DNA of 64,000 nucleotides from the NCBI RefSeq assembly GCF_000789235.1, contig NZ_KN525716.1, forward strand, positions 3,330,100-3,394,099, given 5' to 3'. Below are positions 21,340 through 30,800 of this stretch, one piece after another; position 1 is the first letter of the stretch, and each line of letters opens with the position of its first letter. The notes under the pieces are model-generated. The model worked only from the letters and a program-made list of their open reading frames with translations, had not been told where the DNA came from and made no database searches. This DNA comes from Wocania ichthyoenteri Th78. GTDB taxonomy: Bacteria; Bacteroidota; Bacteroidia; Flavobacteriales; Flavobacteriaceae. A program made the position numbers and the translations under genes.

Positions 21340-22521
21340 TTAATTTGCTTTAGTACAAATGATTACAATTTTATTATCATTAAAATCAGTAGTAAAGAAC
21401 AAGTACTGGTTTCCACCTTCTTTGATATTGAATTTTTTTCTGATATTTTGAACCGTTTCAGAAAAGTTTCTAATGGTAATATTTGCCTTTTTAAAACCTT
21501 CTTTTTTCAACTCTTTTTTATTGAATGGCAAGATGTTTTCAATTTTAAAACATCTACCAGGAAAATCTAAAAGTTGTTCGCTAGTATATAAATGAGAATG
21601 TTGATGCAATTTAAAAACGCCTATTTTTTTAGAAATAGAATGAAATCCACCGGCTTTTAAAATAGCAGAATTAGGTTCGTATAAGTAGGAGAGTGGTACT
21701 CTGTAATTCGATTGCGCAAGCTTTTCTTCACCTAATAAAAAATTAAAATGTTCGTTTTTGTCTTTTTTAATATTAACGGTTTCAACAGAAATTTCTTCTG
21801 AATAATTGCGTTCTAAAACCCAAAGTAATTCTTTTACTTCATTATTTACAGCAATAACGTGAATAGTTTTTACGTGCTTTAATTCATTGATTCCAATTGA
21901 AAAATCGAGTAGTGGTGAGGTTTTAATTAATATGTTTTTTGAATATTTTAAAAGTAAATCTAAATGTTCAGGAACATTGGGCAAGCAATCATTTAAAAAG
22001 AAGACTTTGCCTTTACTATCGTGTCGCCTTGAAGGGTCTATATAAATCCAATCGTGTAATTTTTTACTTGATTTTAAATATTCAATACCATCAATACAAC
22101 GTGTTTCTATATTTTGAATATCTAATTGTTTGTAATTATGTTTTACAATTTCTGAAAGCTTATCATTTATCTCACAATGTTCAACAGTTTTAAAGCGTTT
22201 TGAAAAATAATAACAGTCTACCCCAAATCCACCAGTTAAATCTATAATGGAGTTACCAGAAATTAAACTAGATTTATATTTTGCTGTGATTTCAGATGAT
22301 GTTTGCTCAATGTTTAATTTGTTTGGGTAGTAGATGTTTTCAGTATTAAACCAGATTGATAATTTTTTTTCACAACGTTTTTTAGCCTCTATTTGTTCGA
22401 TAATCTCTTTAGTTTCAACCTTATTAAAAGCAATACCTTTTAAAAGTAATTTAGAAATATTACTATTTAAATTATTATTTATGAACTCTTGAATATCTGT
22501 ATTTAAAATAGAATGATTCAA
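21340..22521 (-). CDS. Class I SAM-dependent methyltransferase with THUMP-like domain
   Basis: 393 residues. The methyltransferase core has the SAM-binding motif IIDLTGGFGVDCYYFSKRF (about 92-110), the following acidic CEIND, and the catalytic-type motif DWIYIDPSRR. The C-terminal region resembles the THUMP-like domain found with such enzymes in Bacteroidota. RNA is the probable substrate, but the target nucleotide is unknown. It ends 11 bases from the convergent repeat protein gene and starts 6 bases after the permease gene, so the two minus-strand genes are likely co-transcribed. Confidence 0.82.
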   Translation of the reverse strand: MNHSILNTDIQEFINNNLNSNISKLLLKGIAFNKVETKEIIEQIEAKKRCEKKLSIWFNTENIYYPNKLNIEQTSSEITAKYKSSLISGNSIIDLTGGFGVDCYYFSKRFKTVEHCEINDKLSEIVKHNYKQLDIQNIETRCIDGIEYLKSSKKLHDWIYIDPSRRHDSKGKVFFLNDCLPNVPEHLDLLLKYSKNILIKTSPLLDFSIGINELKHVKTIHVIAVNNEVKELLWVLERNYSEEISVETVNIKKDKNEHFNFLLGEEKLAQSNYRVPLSYLYEPNSAILKAGGFHSISKKIGVFKLHQHSHLYTSEQLLDFPGRCFKIENILPFNKKELKKEGFKKANITIRNFSETVQNIRKKFNIKEGGNQYLFFTTDFNDNKIVIICTKAN

Positions 22522-22527
22522 TAGAAA

Positions 22528-23616
22528 TTATAGCCCTTTAGTCAGCTTTTTTACAATCTTGTTTTCAGATAAAAACTCCTTTAAAATCACTTTTATTGCC
22601 GTATAAGCTGGTACAGCTATTATTAAACCAATAACACCAAAAAGAATGCCTGTGATTAAAATTACTAGAAATATTTCTAATGGATGCGACTTGACACTTT
22701 TTGAAAATATGATGGGTTGACTTCCAAAATTATCAATGAGTTGACCAATAATAAATACAATAAAAACCCAAATAGTTTTTGGTAAAATAATACCACTAAA
22801 CGATTCGCCAAGGTTGCTCGTCATAGTTAACGTAATCATTAAAAAACCACCTATTAAAGGGCCTACATATGGAATTAAATTTAGCAAAGCGCATAAAAAA
22901 GCAATAACAACAGCATTTTCTACACCAATAATTAAAAGCCCAATGGTATAAATTATAAACAAGATGAGGATTTGAAAAATGAGTCCGACAAAATATCTTG
23001 AAAGTAAATCTTTAATTTTAGTTGAAGAGTTTTTCCAACGCGTTTCTTTATTATCTGGGATAAAAGTTAAAATGCCATTTTCAAACAATTTACTGTCTTT
23101 TAAAAAGAAAAATGAGATAAATAGCACTGAAAACAAGCCAATGCTAAAACTACCCAAACCGCTTACAAATGAGTTTAAAAAGTTAGGAATTATAGAGTAA
23201 TCAATTTTAGTTAATAGGTTAGAATCTTTAATAGATTGTTCGATATCAATTTGATTCAATTCAAAATAAGCGATTATTTCTCTATATAAATCTTCAATAT
23301 TGTTTTGTAATTGCTCAATATTTAAGAGTGATAAATTATGACCTTGCTCAATAACTAGCGGAATAAACAAACTCACTAAACCAATAAATAAACCAATTAA
23401 AACAACCATAGTTACAATAACCGCAATGGTGTTTTTAAACTTTAATTTCCGTTGTAAAAACAATACAATAGGTCGGCCAATTAGTGAGATAACTGCTGCA
23501 ATTGAAACATAAACGATTACAGATTGTATTTGATATAAAAAGTATAGTACTAAGGCGATGCCAAGTACAATAGAGATAGCTTTTAAAATACCGTTTGATA
23601 TAGTGTTAGAGTTCAT
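22528..23616 (-). CDS. AI-2E family (PerM-type) membrane transporter
   Basis: 362 residues with about eight hydrophobic segments, full family length. Family features include the long N-terminal helix pair, a soluble region around 100-150, and the conserved late block LLNLIPYVGPLIGGF followed by GQLIDNFGSQPIIFSKSVKSHPLEIFLVILITG. The substrate cannot be told: E. coli members export AI-2 (TqsA) or act as Na+/H+ antiporters in other bacteria. It is an inner-membrane protein, probably co-transcribed with the methyltransferase downstream. Confidence 0.88.
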   Translation of the reverse strand: MNSNTISNGILKAISIVLGIALVLYFLYQIQSVIVYVSIAAVISLIGRPIVLFLQRKLKFKNTIAVIVTMVVLIGLFIGLVSLFIPLVIEQGHNLSLLNIEQLQNNIEDLYREIIAYFELNQIDIEQSIKDSNLLTKIDYSIIPNFLNSFVSGLGSFSIGLFSVLFISFFFLKDSKLFENGILTFIPDNKETRWKNSSTKIKDLLSRYFVGLIFQILILFIIYTIGLLIIGVENAVVIAFLCALLNLIPYVGPLIGGFLMITLTMTSNLGESFSGIILPKTIWVFIVFIIGQLIDNFGSQPIIFSKSVKSHPLEIFLVILITGILFGVIGLIIAVPAYTAIKVILKEFLSENKIVKKLTKGL

Positions 23617-23710
23617 GTAGTAAATATACTATTATTTGTAATTATGAATGAAGAACCACTATAGTAATTTTTTAGTAAAAAATTTATTGACTTAAAAAAA
23701 GAATGAACAG

Positions 23711-23737
23711 ATTGCTCAGTCCTTACATTCTCGCAAT
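23711..23737. repeat. Small palindromic dispersed-repeat type element
   Basis: ATTGC (23711-23715) and GCAAT (23733-23737) bracket a 17-base centre in the form AGATTGCTCAGTCC...CTCGCAATGATG. It resembles the short intergenic repeats scattered in flavobacterial genomes (from memory of such genomes; copy number not checked here). It lies between the permease promoter side and the TrmH-type gene stop. Confidence 0.4.
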
Positions 23738-23741
23738 GATG

Positions 23742-24242
23742 TTATAAAAGTTGTTTAGTCATTTCGTATAAAACAATATTTGTAGCCTGTACTACATTCA
23801 TGCTACTATTTTGGCCAAACATATCAATATGAATTATAGTGTCTGAAATTTTTAGAATATGCTCAGAAACTCCAAAATTTTCGTCGCCAATAATTAAAGC
23901 GATTGGTTTTTTTTTTGAAAATTTAAAAGTATGAATGGGTTTACTTGTAGTCGTAATTTCTAATGAAATGATTTGATAATTTTCATTTTTTAAATTTTGA
24001 ATAACTTCTGAAGCTGATTGTTGTATTTCATAAGTCACCACTTTTTCTGTGGCTCTTGAGGTTTTTGCCATTTTTCGCCCAAGCGGAATATGCTCACCGC
24101 AAAGGATAAGTTTTTCAACGCCAAAAGCATCAGCAATTCTAAATAGGCTTCCAATATTTGGTGCATTAGTAACATTGTCACAAACCAATATTATTGGGAA
24201 TTTTTGCTTTTTAAAGTTGGTATTGTAGTGGGAGAGTTGCAA
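23742..24242 (-). CDS. TrmH/SpoU-family RNA 2'-O-methyltransferase
   Basis: 166 residues, a minimal SPOUT domain without the N-terminal extension found in RlmB. All three SpoU motifs are visible: motif 1 CDNVTNAPNIGSLFRIADAFGV, motif 2 LIIGDENFGVSE, motif 3 FGQNSSMNVVQATNIVLYE. These form the trefoil-knot SAM site and the 2'-O-methyltransferase active site. The target (tRNA or rRNA position) cannot be deduced. Its start is followed upstream by a 61-base gap and a small membrane protein gene on the same strand. Confidence 0.87.
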   Translation of the reverse strand: MQLSHYNTNFKKQKFPIILVCDNVTNAPNIGSLFRIADAFGVEKLILCGEHIPLGRKMAKTSRATEKVVTYEIQQSASEVIQNLKNENYQIISLEITTTSKPIHTFKFSKKKPIALIIGDENFGVSEHILKISDTIIHIDMFGQNSSMNVVQATNIVLYEMTKQLL

Positions 24243-24303
24243 GTACTGTTTATTTGTAAATTCGTTTTTCTTTTAGTTGTTTTTTATTCTGAAATCAAAA
24301 GTA

Positions 24304-24486
24304 TTAATCTGAAATAGTAATTGTTTCTTTATTGTTTAAAAGAAAATATAGTATAATTGTTAATATCAGAAGAAATAAAACAACTTTTAATATTACTATT
24401 AGTAATTCCTTTAAGGTATAATCTTTATTAGAATCAATTTCAAAAAAGAATTCAATTAAAGTTAACAATAAATCTTTCATAGACAT
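24304..24486 (-). CDS. Small single-span membrane protein, unknown function
   Basis: 60 residues (a second ATG at codon 3 is equally plausible). A hydrophobic helix spans about residues 28-50 (ELLIVILKVVLFLLILTIILYFLL), preceded by a charged amphipathic N-terminus and followed by a short polar tail. It lies in a run of minus-strand genes with small gaps. I recognise no family. Confidence 0.5.
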   Translation of the reverse strand: MSMKDLLLTLIEFFFEIDSNKDYTLKELLIVILKVVLFLLILTIILYFLLNNKETITISD

Positions 24487-24501
24487 TCGTGAATTCGTGG
24501 C
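24485..24501. repeat. 17-bp intergenic repeat, copy 1
   Basis: ATTCGTGAATTCGTGGC is found again without change at 26658-26674. Both copies lie in short gaps between minus-strand genes. It resembles a dispersed motif common in flavobacterial intergenic DNA. Confidence 0.6.
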
Positions 24502-24509
24502 TGCTTTTT

Positions 24510-25151
24510 TTAATTCTCAAAAGCATATTTAACGATATTAGCACCCATTTTTAGTGCTTTTTCTCTGATATCTGGAGCATCGTTGTGTACTTCAGGGTCT
24601 TCCCAACCATCGCCTAAATCACTTTCATAGGTAAACAGCAATACCATTCTACCTTTATAAAACATACCAAATGCTTGTGGGCGCTTGCCATCGTGTTCAT
24701 GTATTTTAGGTAAGCCTTTTGGGAATTTATATGCTGTATTAAATGTTTTATGAGTTGCAGGTAACTCTACTAATTCCTGATTTGGAAATACCTTTTTTAG
24801 TTCTTTGGTAATATATGGTTGCATACCATAGTTATCATCAATGTGTAAAAAACCACCAGAAATTAAATAGTTTCTTAAATTTTCAGCATCAACATCACTA
24901 AAAAACACATTGCCATGTCCGGTCATGTGTAAAAACGGATATTGAAAAATATCAGAGCTACCTACTTCAACAGCTTGCGGTTTTGGGTTTATTTTAGTGT
25001 TAATGTTGTCGTTACAAAACTTGATTAAATTGGGTAATGCTGTTGGGTTTCCGTACCAATCGCCACCACCTTTATATTTTAGGATTGCCAAATCTTGACT
25101 GAAAGAGAATAAAGAAAAGAGAGTAAAGAAAAGAGAAAAAAATAGTTTCAT
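24510..25151 (-). CDS. DUF4159 family secreted protein
   Basis: 213 residues with a signal peptide (to about FSFSQ, 19). The body matches the DUF4159 pattern: ILKYKGGGDWYGNPTALPNLIKFCND, FQYPFLHMTGHGNVFFSD, LRNYLISGGFLHIDDNYG and GMFYKGRMVLLFTYESDLGDGWED. The segment order looks like a glutamine-amidotransferase-like flavodoxin fold, but no enzymatic activity is known. In flavobacteria it often lies next to rsmE, as here. It is probably periplasmic. Confidence 0.82.
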   Translation of the reverse strand: MKLFFSLFFTLFSLFSFSQDLAILKYKGGGDWYGNPTALPNLIKFCNDNINTKINPKPQAVEVGSSDIFQYPFLHMTGHGNVFFSDVDAENLRNYLISGGFLHIDDNYGMQPYITKELKKVFPNQELVELPATHKTFNTAYKFPKGLPKIHEHDGKRPQAFGMFYKGRMVLLFTYESDLGDGWEDPEVHNDAPDIREKALKMGANIVKYAFEN

Positions 25152-25220
25152 AGATTGTTAACAAATATGAATGTTAAAAAATTAGTTTAAATATATGATT
25201 AAAAATAATATTACGGTTTT

Positions 25221-25228
25221 TATATTTG
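25221..25228 (+). promoter_or_regulatory. Minus-7 promoter element before the candidate small RNA
   Basis: TATATTTG is an exact match to TAnnTTTG and ends 6 bases before the first paired base of the RNA. A minus-33 TTG is not evident. Confidence 0.4.
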
Positions 25229-25234
25229 TAAAAA

Positions 25235-25343
25235 GTAAAACCACTTCAATACAAAAGAAGTGGTTTGTAGATAAAAGGTCTATTTGTCTCTGTTAGCTCA
25301 AATACAACATGAATCAGAGGCTTATAGATCTTTAGTGTTTTAC
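25235..25343 (+). ncRNA. Candidate structured small RNA (6S RNA is one possible identity)
   Basis: About 109 bases fold into a closed rod. The ends GTAAAAC (25235-25241) and GTTTTAC (25337-25343) pair. A 10-bp hairpin follows the 5' end (25238-25247 with 25257-25266). Then GGTCTAT (25277-25283) pairs with ATAGATC (25324-25330) with one G-U, and GTCTCTG (25286-25292) with CAGAGGC (25315-25321) with one U-G. On the minus strand those two wobbles would become A-C mismatches, which favours the plus strand. However, a minus-7 match (TATCTTTG, 25343-25350) and a hairpin plus T run also fit a minus-strand RNA, so the strand is uncertain. The rod with one side hairpin recalls 6S RNA. Confidence 0.45.
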
Positions 25344-25471
25344 AAAGATAAACTTCGGTTTTAACAAATTTCGAGAATTCTTCTTTAGGTTTTTAACTAG
25401 TAGTCAACAATTTAACTGTTAATAACTTGGTTTTTTTGTTAGGAACTAGTTTATAAAATACAGATTTTTAA

Positions 25472-26176
25472 TTATCCGTTTATAAACGCCACGGAATGAC
25501 AAGCAACTATAGCAGCGGTTTCAGTACGTAATCTGGTTTCTCCCAAAGTTACGGGAATAAAATTATTATCCAGTGCTATTTCTATTTCTTTAACAGAAAA
25601 ATCGCCTTCGGGTCCAATTAAAATAGTTATGTTTTGATTTGGCTTTAACTGTTGTTTTAAAGATTTTCTATCTGTTTCTTCGCAATGCGCTATAAACAAA
25701 CCACCTTTAAACTCTTGTTTTATAAAGTTTTTAAAAGGTACAGCTTCATTCAGTTTTGGTAAATAACAATTTAATGATTGTTTCATTGCCGATTGCAAAA
25801 TCTTTTGGTAGCGTTCTGGTTTTATAATTTTTCGTTCACTATGGTCGCAAATAATAGGTGTAATGCTATCGATACCAATTTCGGTAGCTTTTTCTAAAAA
25901 CCATTCGTAGCGGTCGTTCATTTTTGTTGGTGCTACAGCTAAATGTAAATTATAATCTCGTTTGGGTTGTAATGTTTTTGAAACAATAGTAGCCACACAT
26001 TTATTAATATTTGGTATGGTAATTTCAGCAGTAAATAACCAGCCATTGCCGTTTGTAATATGCAATGTATCACCAATATTTTTACGTAATACTTTTACAA
26101 TATGTTTGCTTTCTTCTTTTGCAAAAGTAAATTGAGTCGTGTTTTCGGTGATTTCTGGATTGTAGAAGAGTTGCAT
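25472..26176 (-). CDS. rsmE: 16S rRNA m3U1498 methyltransferase RsmE
   Basis: 234 residues, normal length. N-terminal PUA-like region (1-70) with HIVKVLRKNIGDTLHITNGNGWLF, then a SPOUT methyltransferase domain with NDRYEWFLEKATEIGIDSITPIICDHSERK, the SAM-knot motif ILIGPEGDFSVKEIE, and VTLGETRLRTETAAIVA. It methylates N3 of U1498 in 16S rRNA. It is on the minus strand, 15 bases after a small membrane protein gene, in a run that begins with tsaD. Confidence 0.93.
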   Translation of the reverse strand: MQLFYNPEITENTTQFTFAKEESKHIVKVLRKNIGDTLHITNGNGWLFTAEITIPNINKCVATIVSKTLQPKRDYNLHLAVAPTKMNDRYEWFLEKATEIGIDSITPIICDHSERKIIKPERYQKILQSAMKQSLNCYLPKLNEAVPFKNFIKQEFKGGLFIAHCEETDRKSLKQQLKPNQNITILIGPEGDFSVKEIEIALDNNFIPVTLGETRLRTETAAIVACHSVAFING

Positions 26177-26191
26177 ATTGCTAAATTAACT

Positions 26192-26647
26192 TTATTTTTT
26201 TCGGTTTAATAATAATTTCACTAATGATAAAACTAGATTAATCAAAAGGAGTAGCTGGACTAAAACAAACAAGAAAAAAATAAAACTCAAAAAAATATTT
26301 TTATTTGATAAATCATCAAACAATGGAAAGTTTGAATTCTTTCTTACTGGTTTAAAATTGTAATAAAGTTGTCCGATAATATAAAAAATAAAACATCCAA
26401 TACTAATAAGAGTATGCGTTGTAGTTAGAAATTTATGTAATTTAATCTTTTTTGAAAGGAAATAAATAAGACCAATAAATGTGAATAAAAAGGAAAATAT
26501 TTTTCCTAAATGAGAATAAGCAATAATGAAATAAGTGTCATGAACATTAATGACTATTTCATCATCAGATTTGTATATAATTAAGGTTAATAACAAAATC
26601 ATTAATCCAGTTATCCAAAAATAAATATGTGGTTTAGCAAATTTCAT
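26192..26647 (-). CDS. Four-helix membrane protein with a cytochrome oxidase subunit I-like motif
   Basis: 151 residues with about four hydrophobic segments (about 8-24, 45-65, 76-95, 117-145). The stretch NVHDTYFIIAYSHLGKIFSFLF resembles the HDTYFVVAHFHYV segment of heme-copper oxidase subunit I helix X, but only one of the two heme-ligand histidines remains and the rest of the oxidase is absent. It is thus at most a degenerate relative, not an oxidase. The function is unknown. It lies between tsaD and rsmE on the same strand. Confidence 0.6.
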   Translation of the reverse strand: MKFAKPHIYFWITGLMILLLTLIIYKSDDEIVINVHDTYFIIAYSHLGKIFSFLFTFIGLIYFLSKKIKLHKFLTTTHTLISIGCFIFYIIGQLYYNFKPVRKNSNFPLFDDLSNKNIFLSFIFFLFVLVQLLLLINLVLSLVKLLLNRKK

Positions 26648-26657
26648 TTAATCAATT

Positions 26658-26674
26658 ATTCGTGAATTCGTGGC
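26658..26674. repeat. 17-bp intergenic repeat, copy 2
   Basis: Identical to 24485-24501 and on the same strand orientation, directly after the tsaD stop side. Confidence 0.6.
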
Positions 26675-26679
26675 AAAAC

Positions 26680-27702
26680 CTAAATCTTCAATCGCGCAGA
26701 AGCCATTACATCCTGTTCAGCAAAATCGCCTTCTAAATATTTTAAATAGCCCACAATAGCAATCATAGCAGCATTATCGGTGGTGAATTCAAATTTGGGT
26801 ACATAGGTTGTCCATCCAAATTTTTGTTCGCCATCTTTAAGGGCTTGTCGAATCCCAGAATTTGCTGAAACACCTCCACCAATAGCAATGTGTTTAATTT
26901 TAGTTTGTTTGGTAGCAAGTTTTAACTTATCAATTAAAATACCAATAATAGTGTATTGAATGGAGGCACAAATATCGTTTAAGTTTTCTTCAATAAAATT
27001 TGGGTTGGTTTTTACTTCACGTTGAATAAAATACAAAATAGCCGTTTTTAAACCAGAAAAGCTAAAGTTTAAGCCATCAACTTTTGGTTTCGTAAACTGA
27101 TATGCTTTCGGGTTTCCTAGTTTTGCACGTTTGTCAATTTCTGGTCCTGCAGGATAACCCAAACCGAGAATTTTACCACTTTTATCAAAGGCTTCTCCAA
27201 CGGCATCATCTATGGTTTCACCAATAACAGTCATGTCAAAATAATTATCCACTTTAACAATTTGCGTATGTCCACCAGAAATAGTCATTGCTAAAAAAGG
27301 GAACGGTGGTTTATCAAACCCTTCTTCATCAATAAAATGTGCTAAAATGTGTGCTTGCATGTGGTTAACATCTATTAGAGGAATATTTAATCCGTAAGCA
27401 AAAGACTTAGCAAACGATGTTCCTACAAGTAAAGATCCCATTAAACCTGGTCCACGTGTAAAAGCTACAGCATGTAGTTGTGATTTGTTTATATTAGCTT
27501 TTTTTAAAGCCTGATGCACCACCGGAACAATATTTTGTTGGTGTGCTCGTGATGCTAATTCTGGCACAACACCACCAAACTCTTCATGTATTTTTTGACT
27601 CGCCACAACATTGCTTAAAATTTTACCGTTGTGTATTACAGAAGCTGCAGTATCGTCGCATGAAGACTCAATTCCTAGAATGTAAATATTTTGTGAAGAC
27701 AT
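26680..27702 (-). CDS. tsaD: tRNA N6-threonylcarbamoyladenosine synthase subunit TsaD
   Basis: 340 residues, full length. It transfers the threonylcarbamoyl group to A37 of ANN-decoding tRNAs together with TsaB and TsaE. The N-terminus ILGIESSCDDTAASV is the ASKHA phosphate-1 loop of the family. The metal-binding motif is HMQAH with His114 and His118. The blocks GGVVPELASRAH, TRGPGLMGSLLVG, SGGHTQIV and IAIGGGVSANSGIR are all present. It is divergent from tamB, an arrangement common in Flavobacteriaceae. Confidence 0.97.
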   Translation of the reverse strand: MSSQNIYILGIESSCDDTAASVIHNGKILSNVVASQKIHEEFGGVVPELASRAHQQNIVPVVHQALKKANINKSQLHAVAFTRGPGLMGSLLVGTSFAKSFAYGLNIPLIDVNHMQAHILAHFIDEEGFDKPPFPFLAMTISGGHTQIVKVDNYFDMTVIGETIDDAVGEAFDKSGKILGLGYPAGPEIDKRAKLGNPKAYQFTKPKVDGLNFSFSGLKTAILYFIQREVKTNPNFIEENLNDICASIQYTIIGILIDKLKLATKQTKIKHIAIGGGVSANSGIRQALKDGEQKFGWTTYVPKFEFTTDNAAMIAIVGYLKYLEGDFAEQDVMASARLKI

Positions 27703-27870
27703 TAATAAAAATTAGGCACAATAATTGTTAATTTTGAAAACAGATAAACGTCTGATTACTTCGTTATATTCGTAATTACAAAACTACTCATTTATTTTTG
27801 TAATGGAATATAAAATAGATTAAGTAGTTTACCTTAGACAAAAAGTTTAAAATAGACAACAGCTAAGGAC

Positions 27871-30800
27871 ATGTCGTTTATTCTTAATAAAATTATAACT
27901 TTAACGCATATCAAAAAAGCACTAAAAACAATATCAAAAATAGCAGGCATTTTACTGCTTCTTTTCATCATTTTGGTGTTGGTGCTTTCTATTCCATTTG
28001 TTCAAACAAGTTTAGGAAATCATGCTACCAAAAGGCTTAATAGCGAGTTTGGTACTAATATAAACATAGATAAAGTTGGATTACAGTTTAATGGCGATGT
28101 TGAATTAAAAAGTATTTATATTGAAGACTATAAGCAAGATACCCTTATAAATATAGCAGAACTAAATACCTCAATTTTAAGCTTTAGAAATTTATACAAT
28201 GGCAAATTGGTTTTTGGCGATATAGATATTATCGATTTGGTTTTTAATATTAAAACTTACAAAGATACTACCGATACCAATTTAGATATTTTTGTAGCAA
28301 AGTTTGATGATGATAACCCAAGACGAGAAAAAAGTGATTTTTTACTATCCTCTAGCGATGTATCTATTTACAATGGACATTTTAAATTATTAGACGAAAA
28401 CAGGGAAGTTTCAAAGCGATTAGATTTTAAAGATTTAAATATTAACGCCACCAATTTTTTAATTAACGGTAGTGATGTAAGTACTAGAATTAATACACTA
28501 GCCTTTAAGGATAGCAGAGGCGTTGTTGTAAAAAACTTGATGACTAATTTTAGTTACACATTAACAAACATGATCTTTGATAACTTGAAAATTAAAACGC
28601 CAAATTCTGAATTAAAGGGCGATTTAAAATTTTCGTACAATCGAGAAGATTTACAGTTTTTTGAAGATAAAGTTTTAGTCACTGCAAGTTTTAAAGATTC
28701 TGATATTTTACTTAATGAATTAAATACGTTTTATAACGAATTCGGGACAAATCAACATGCTCAATTTAGTGTTGATTTATCTGGAACTTTAAACGATTTA
28801 CAGACCACAAACTTAAGATTAAATACAAGCAGAAACACCAAAATTTACGGCGATATAAGCTTTAAAAACTTATTTAGTAAAGACGAAGGCGATTTTTATA
28901 TGAATGGGAGGTTTAGAAATTTATCCTCAACGTATAAAGATTTAAAAGCACTATTACCAAATGTTTTAGGAGCTGCAATCCCATCCTCATTTGACAGATT
29001 AGGTAAGTTTAAAATTGTTGGACAATCTCAGGTTACAGCTTCAACTATAAATGCAGATATTGAAATTGATACCGAATTAGGCTTTGTTGATTCGACACTT
29101 GAAATAACAAAAATTAATGACATTGATAACGCATCGTATAAAGGAAAAATAATTTTTGAGAATTTTGATTTAGGCGTATTAATTGAAGATCCAAAAGTTG
29201 GTTTAACGTCGCTTAATTTTAATGTAAACGGTACTGGTTTTGTTGCAGAAACTATAGATACACAGGTTGATGGTGATGTTTTCGAAATAATATATAATAA
29301 TTATAATTATCGTAAAATTGATGTAGCAGGTAATGTTAAAAACAAAATATTTGATGGTAACTTAATTGTAAACGATAAAAATTTACAATTAAATTTTAAT
29401 GGATTAGTTGATTTTTCTGAAGCAGTTAAAAAATATGATTTTGAAGCTAAAGTAGATTATGCCAATTTGAATGCTTTAAACTTTATAAAAAAAGATAGTA
29501 TTTCAATTTTTGAGAGTCGTGTAAAAATGAATATGAATGCTAGTAGTTATGATGATGCTTATGGCAAAGTAATATTTAAAAATACCTCATATAGAAATCA
29601 AAAAGACACGTACTATTTTGATGAGTTTGAAATATCATCAAGATTTGATAACAATATACGTTTTATAGAAATTAACTCTCCAGATATTATTGAAGGTAGC
29701 CTAGAAGGAAAGTTTGTGTTTAAAGATATTGGTAGGCTTTTCGAAAACTCATTAGGTCATATTTATACCAATTATATTCCGCATAAAGTAAGAGGAAATC
29801 AAAGCATCAATTTTAATTTTAAAATTTACAATAAAATAGTTGAAGTCTTTTATCCAGAAATTCAATTAGGTAAAAACACCTTTGTCCGTGGTCGAGTTGA
29901 GAGCGACGAAAAAGAATTTAAGCTCACATTTAAGTCACCTAAAATTAGATTGTTAGACCATTTTGCAAATAATATAGAATTACAGGTAGATAATAATAAT
30001 CCGTTATTTAATACCTACGTAGAGGTAGATAGTATTAATACAAAATACTACAATGTATCTAAATTTAATTTAATTAATGTAACAGTTAACGATACTTTGT
30101 TTATGCGTTCTGAGTTTAAAGGTGGTAAACGGAATAACGATATATTTAACTTAAGTTTTTATCATACTATTAATGAAGAGAACGAGTCGGTAATTGGATT
30201 TAAAAAATCCGATGTTACCGTTAAAGACAATAAATGGTATATTAATGAAGATAAGGACAGATTTAATAAAATTTCGTTTAGTAAGAAGCTTACATCTTTT
30301 AATATCGATAAGTTTAAAATAAATCATGGAAACGAAGAAATTAGGCTTTCAGGGTTTTTAAAAGATTCAACTCAAAAAGATTTAAAACTTAATTTTAAAA
30401 ATGTTGATCTAGCAAAAATAACACCAGACATAGATAGTTTATCGCTATCTGGAAATGTAAATGGTAAGTTAGATATTCTTCAAAAAAACGGAAGTTATCT
30501 ACCAAATTCATCTATTGTTATAGACCATTTACAAGTTAATAATTTTCCTTTAGGAGATTTTGATGCCACTATAACTGGTAATGAAGATTTAACCAACTAT
30601 AATGTTAATGCCATTATTAAAAACGATTATGCAAAGTCTTTTAGTGCTGTTGGAGATATAAGTGTAGTAGGGAAACAATCAAATATTGATGTCGATTTAA
30701 CTTTTGATGAATTTAATCTACAACCACTAAATCCATTGCTGCAAGATGTTTTATCAAATATTAGAGGGCTTGTTTCTGGAGAAGCCAATGTTGTTGGAAA

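Larger units (their letters stand above)
25152..25471. other. 320-base gap between rsmE and the DUF4159 gene
   Basis: No coding sequence is visible. It contains promoter-like elements facing inward from both sides and a compact set of complementary segments between 25235 and 25343, described separately as a probable structured RNA. The outer part 25351-25471 shows nothing clear beyond AT-rich DNA. Confidence 0.6.
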
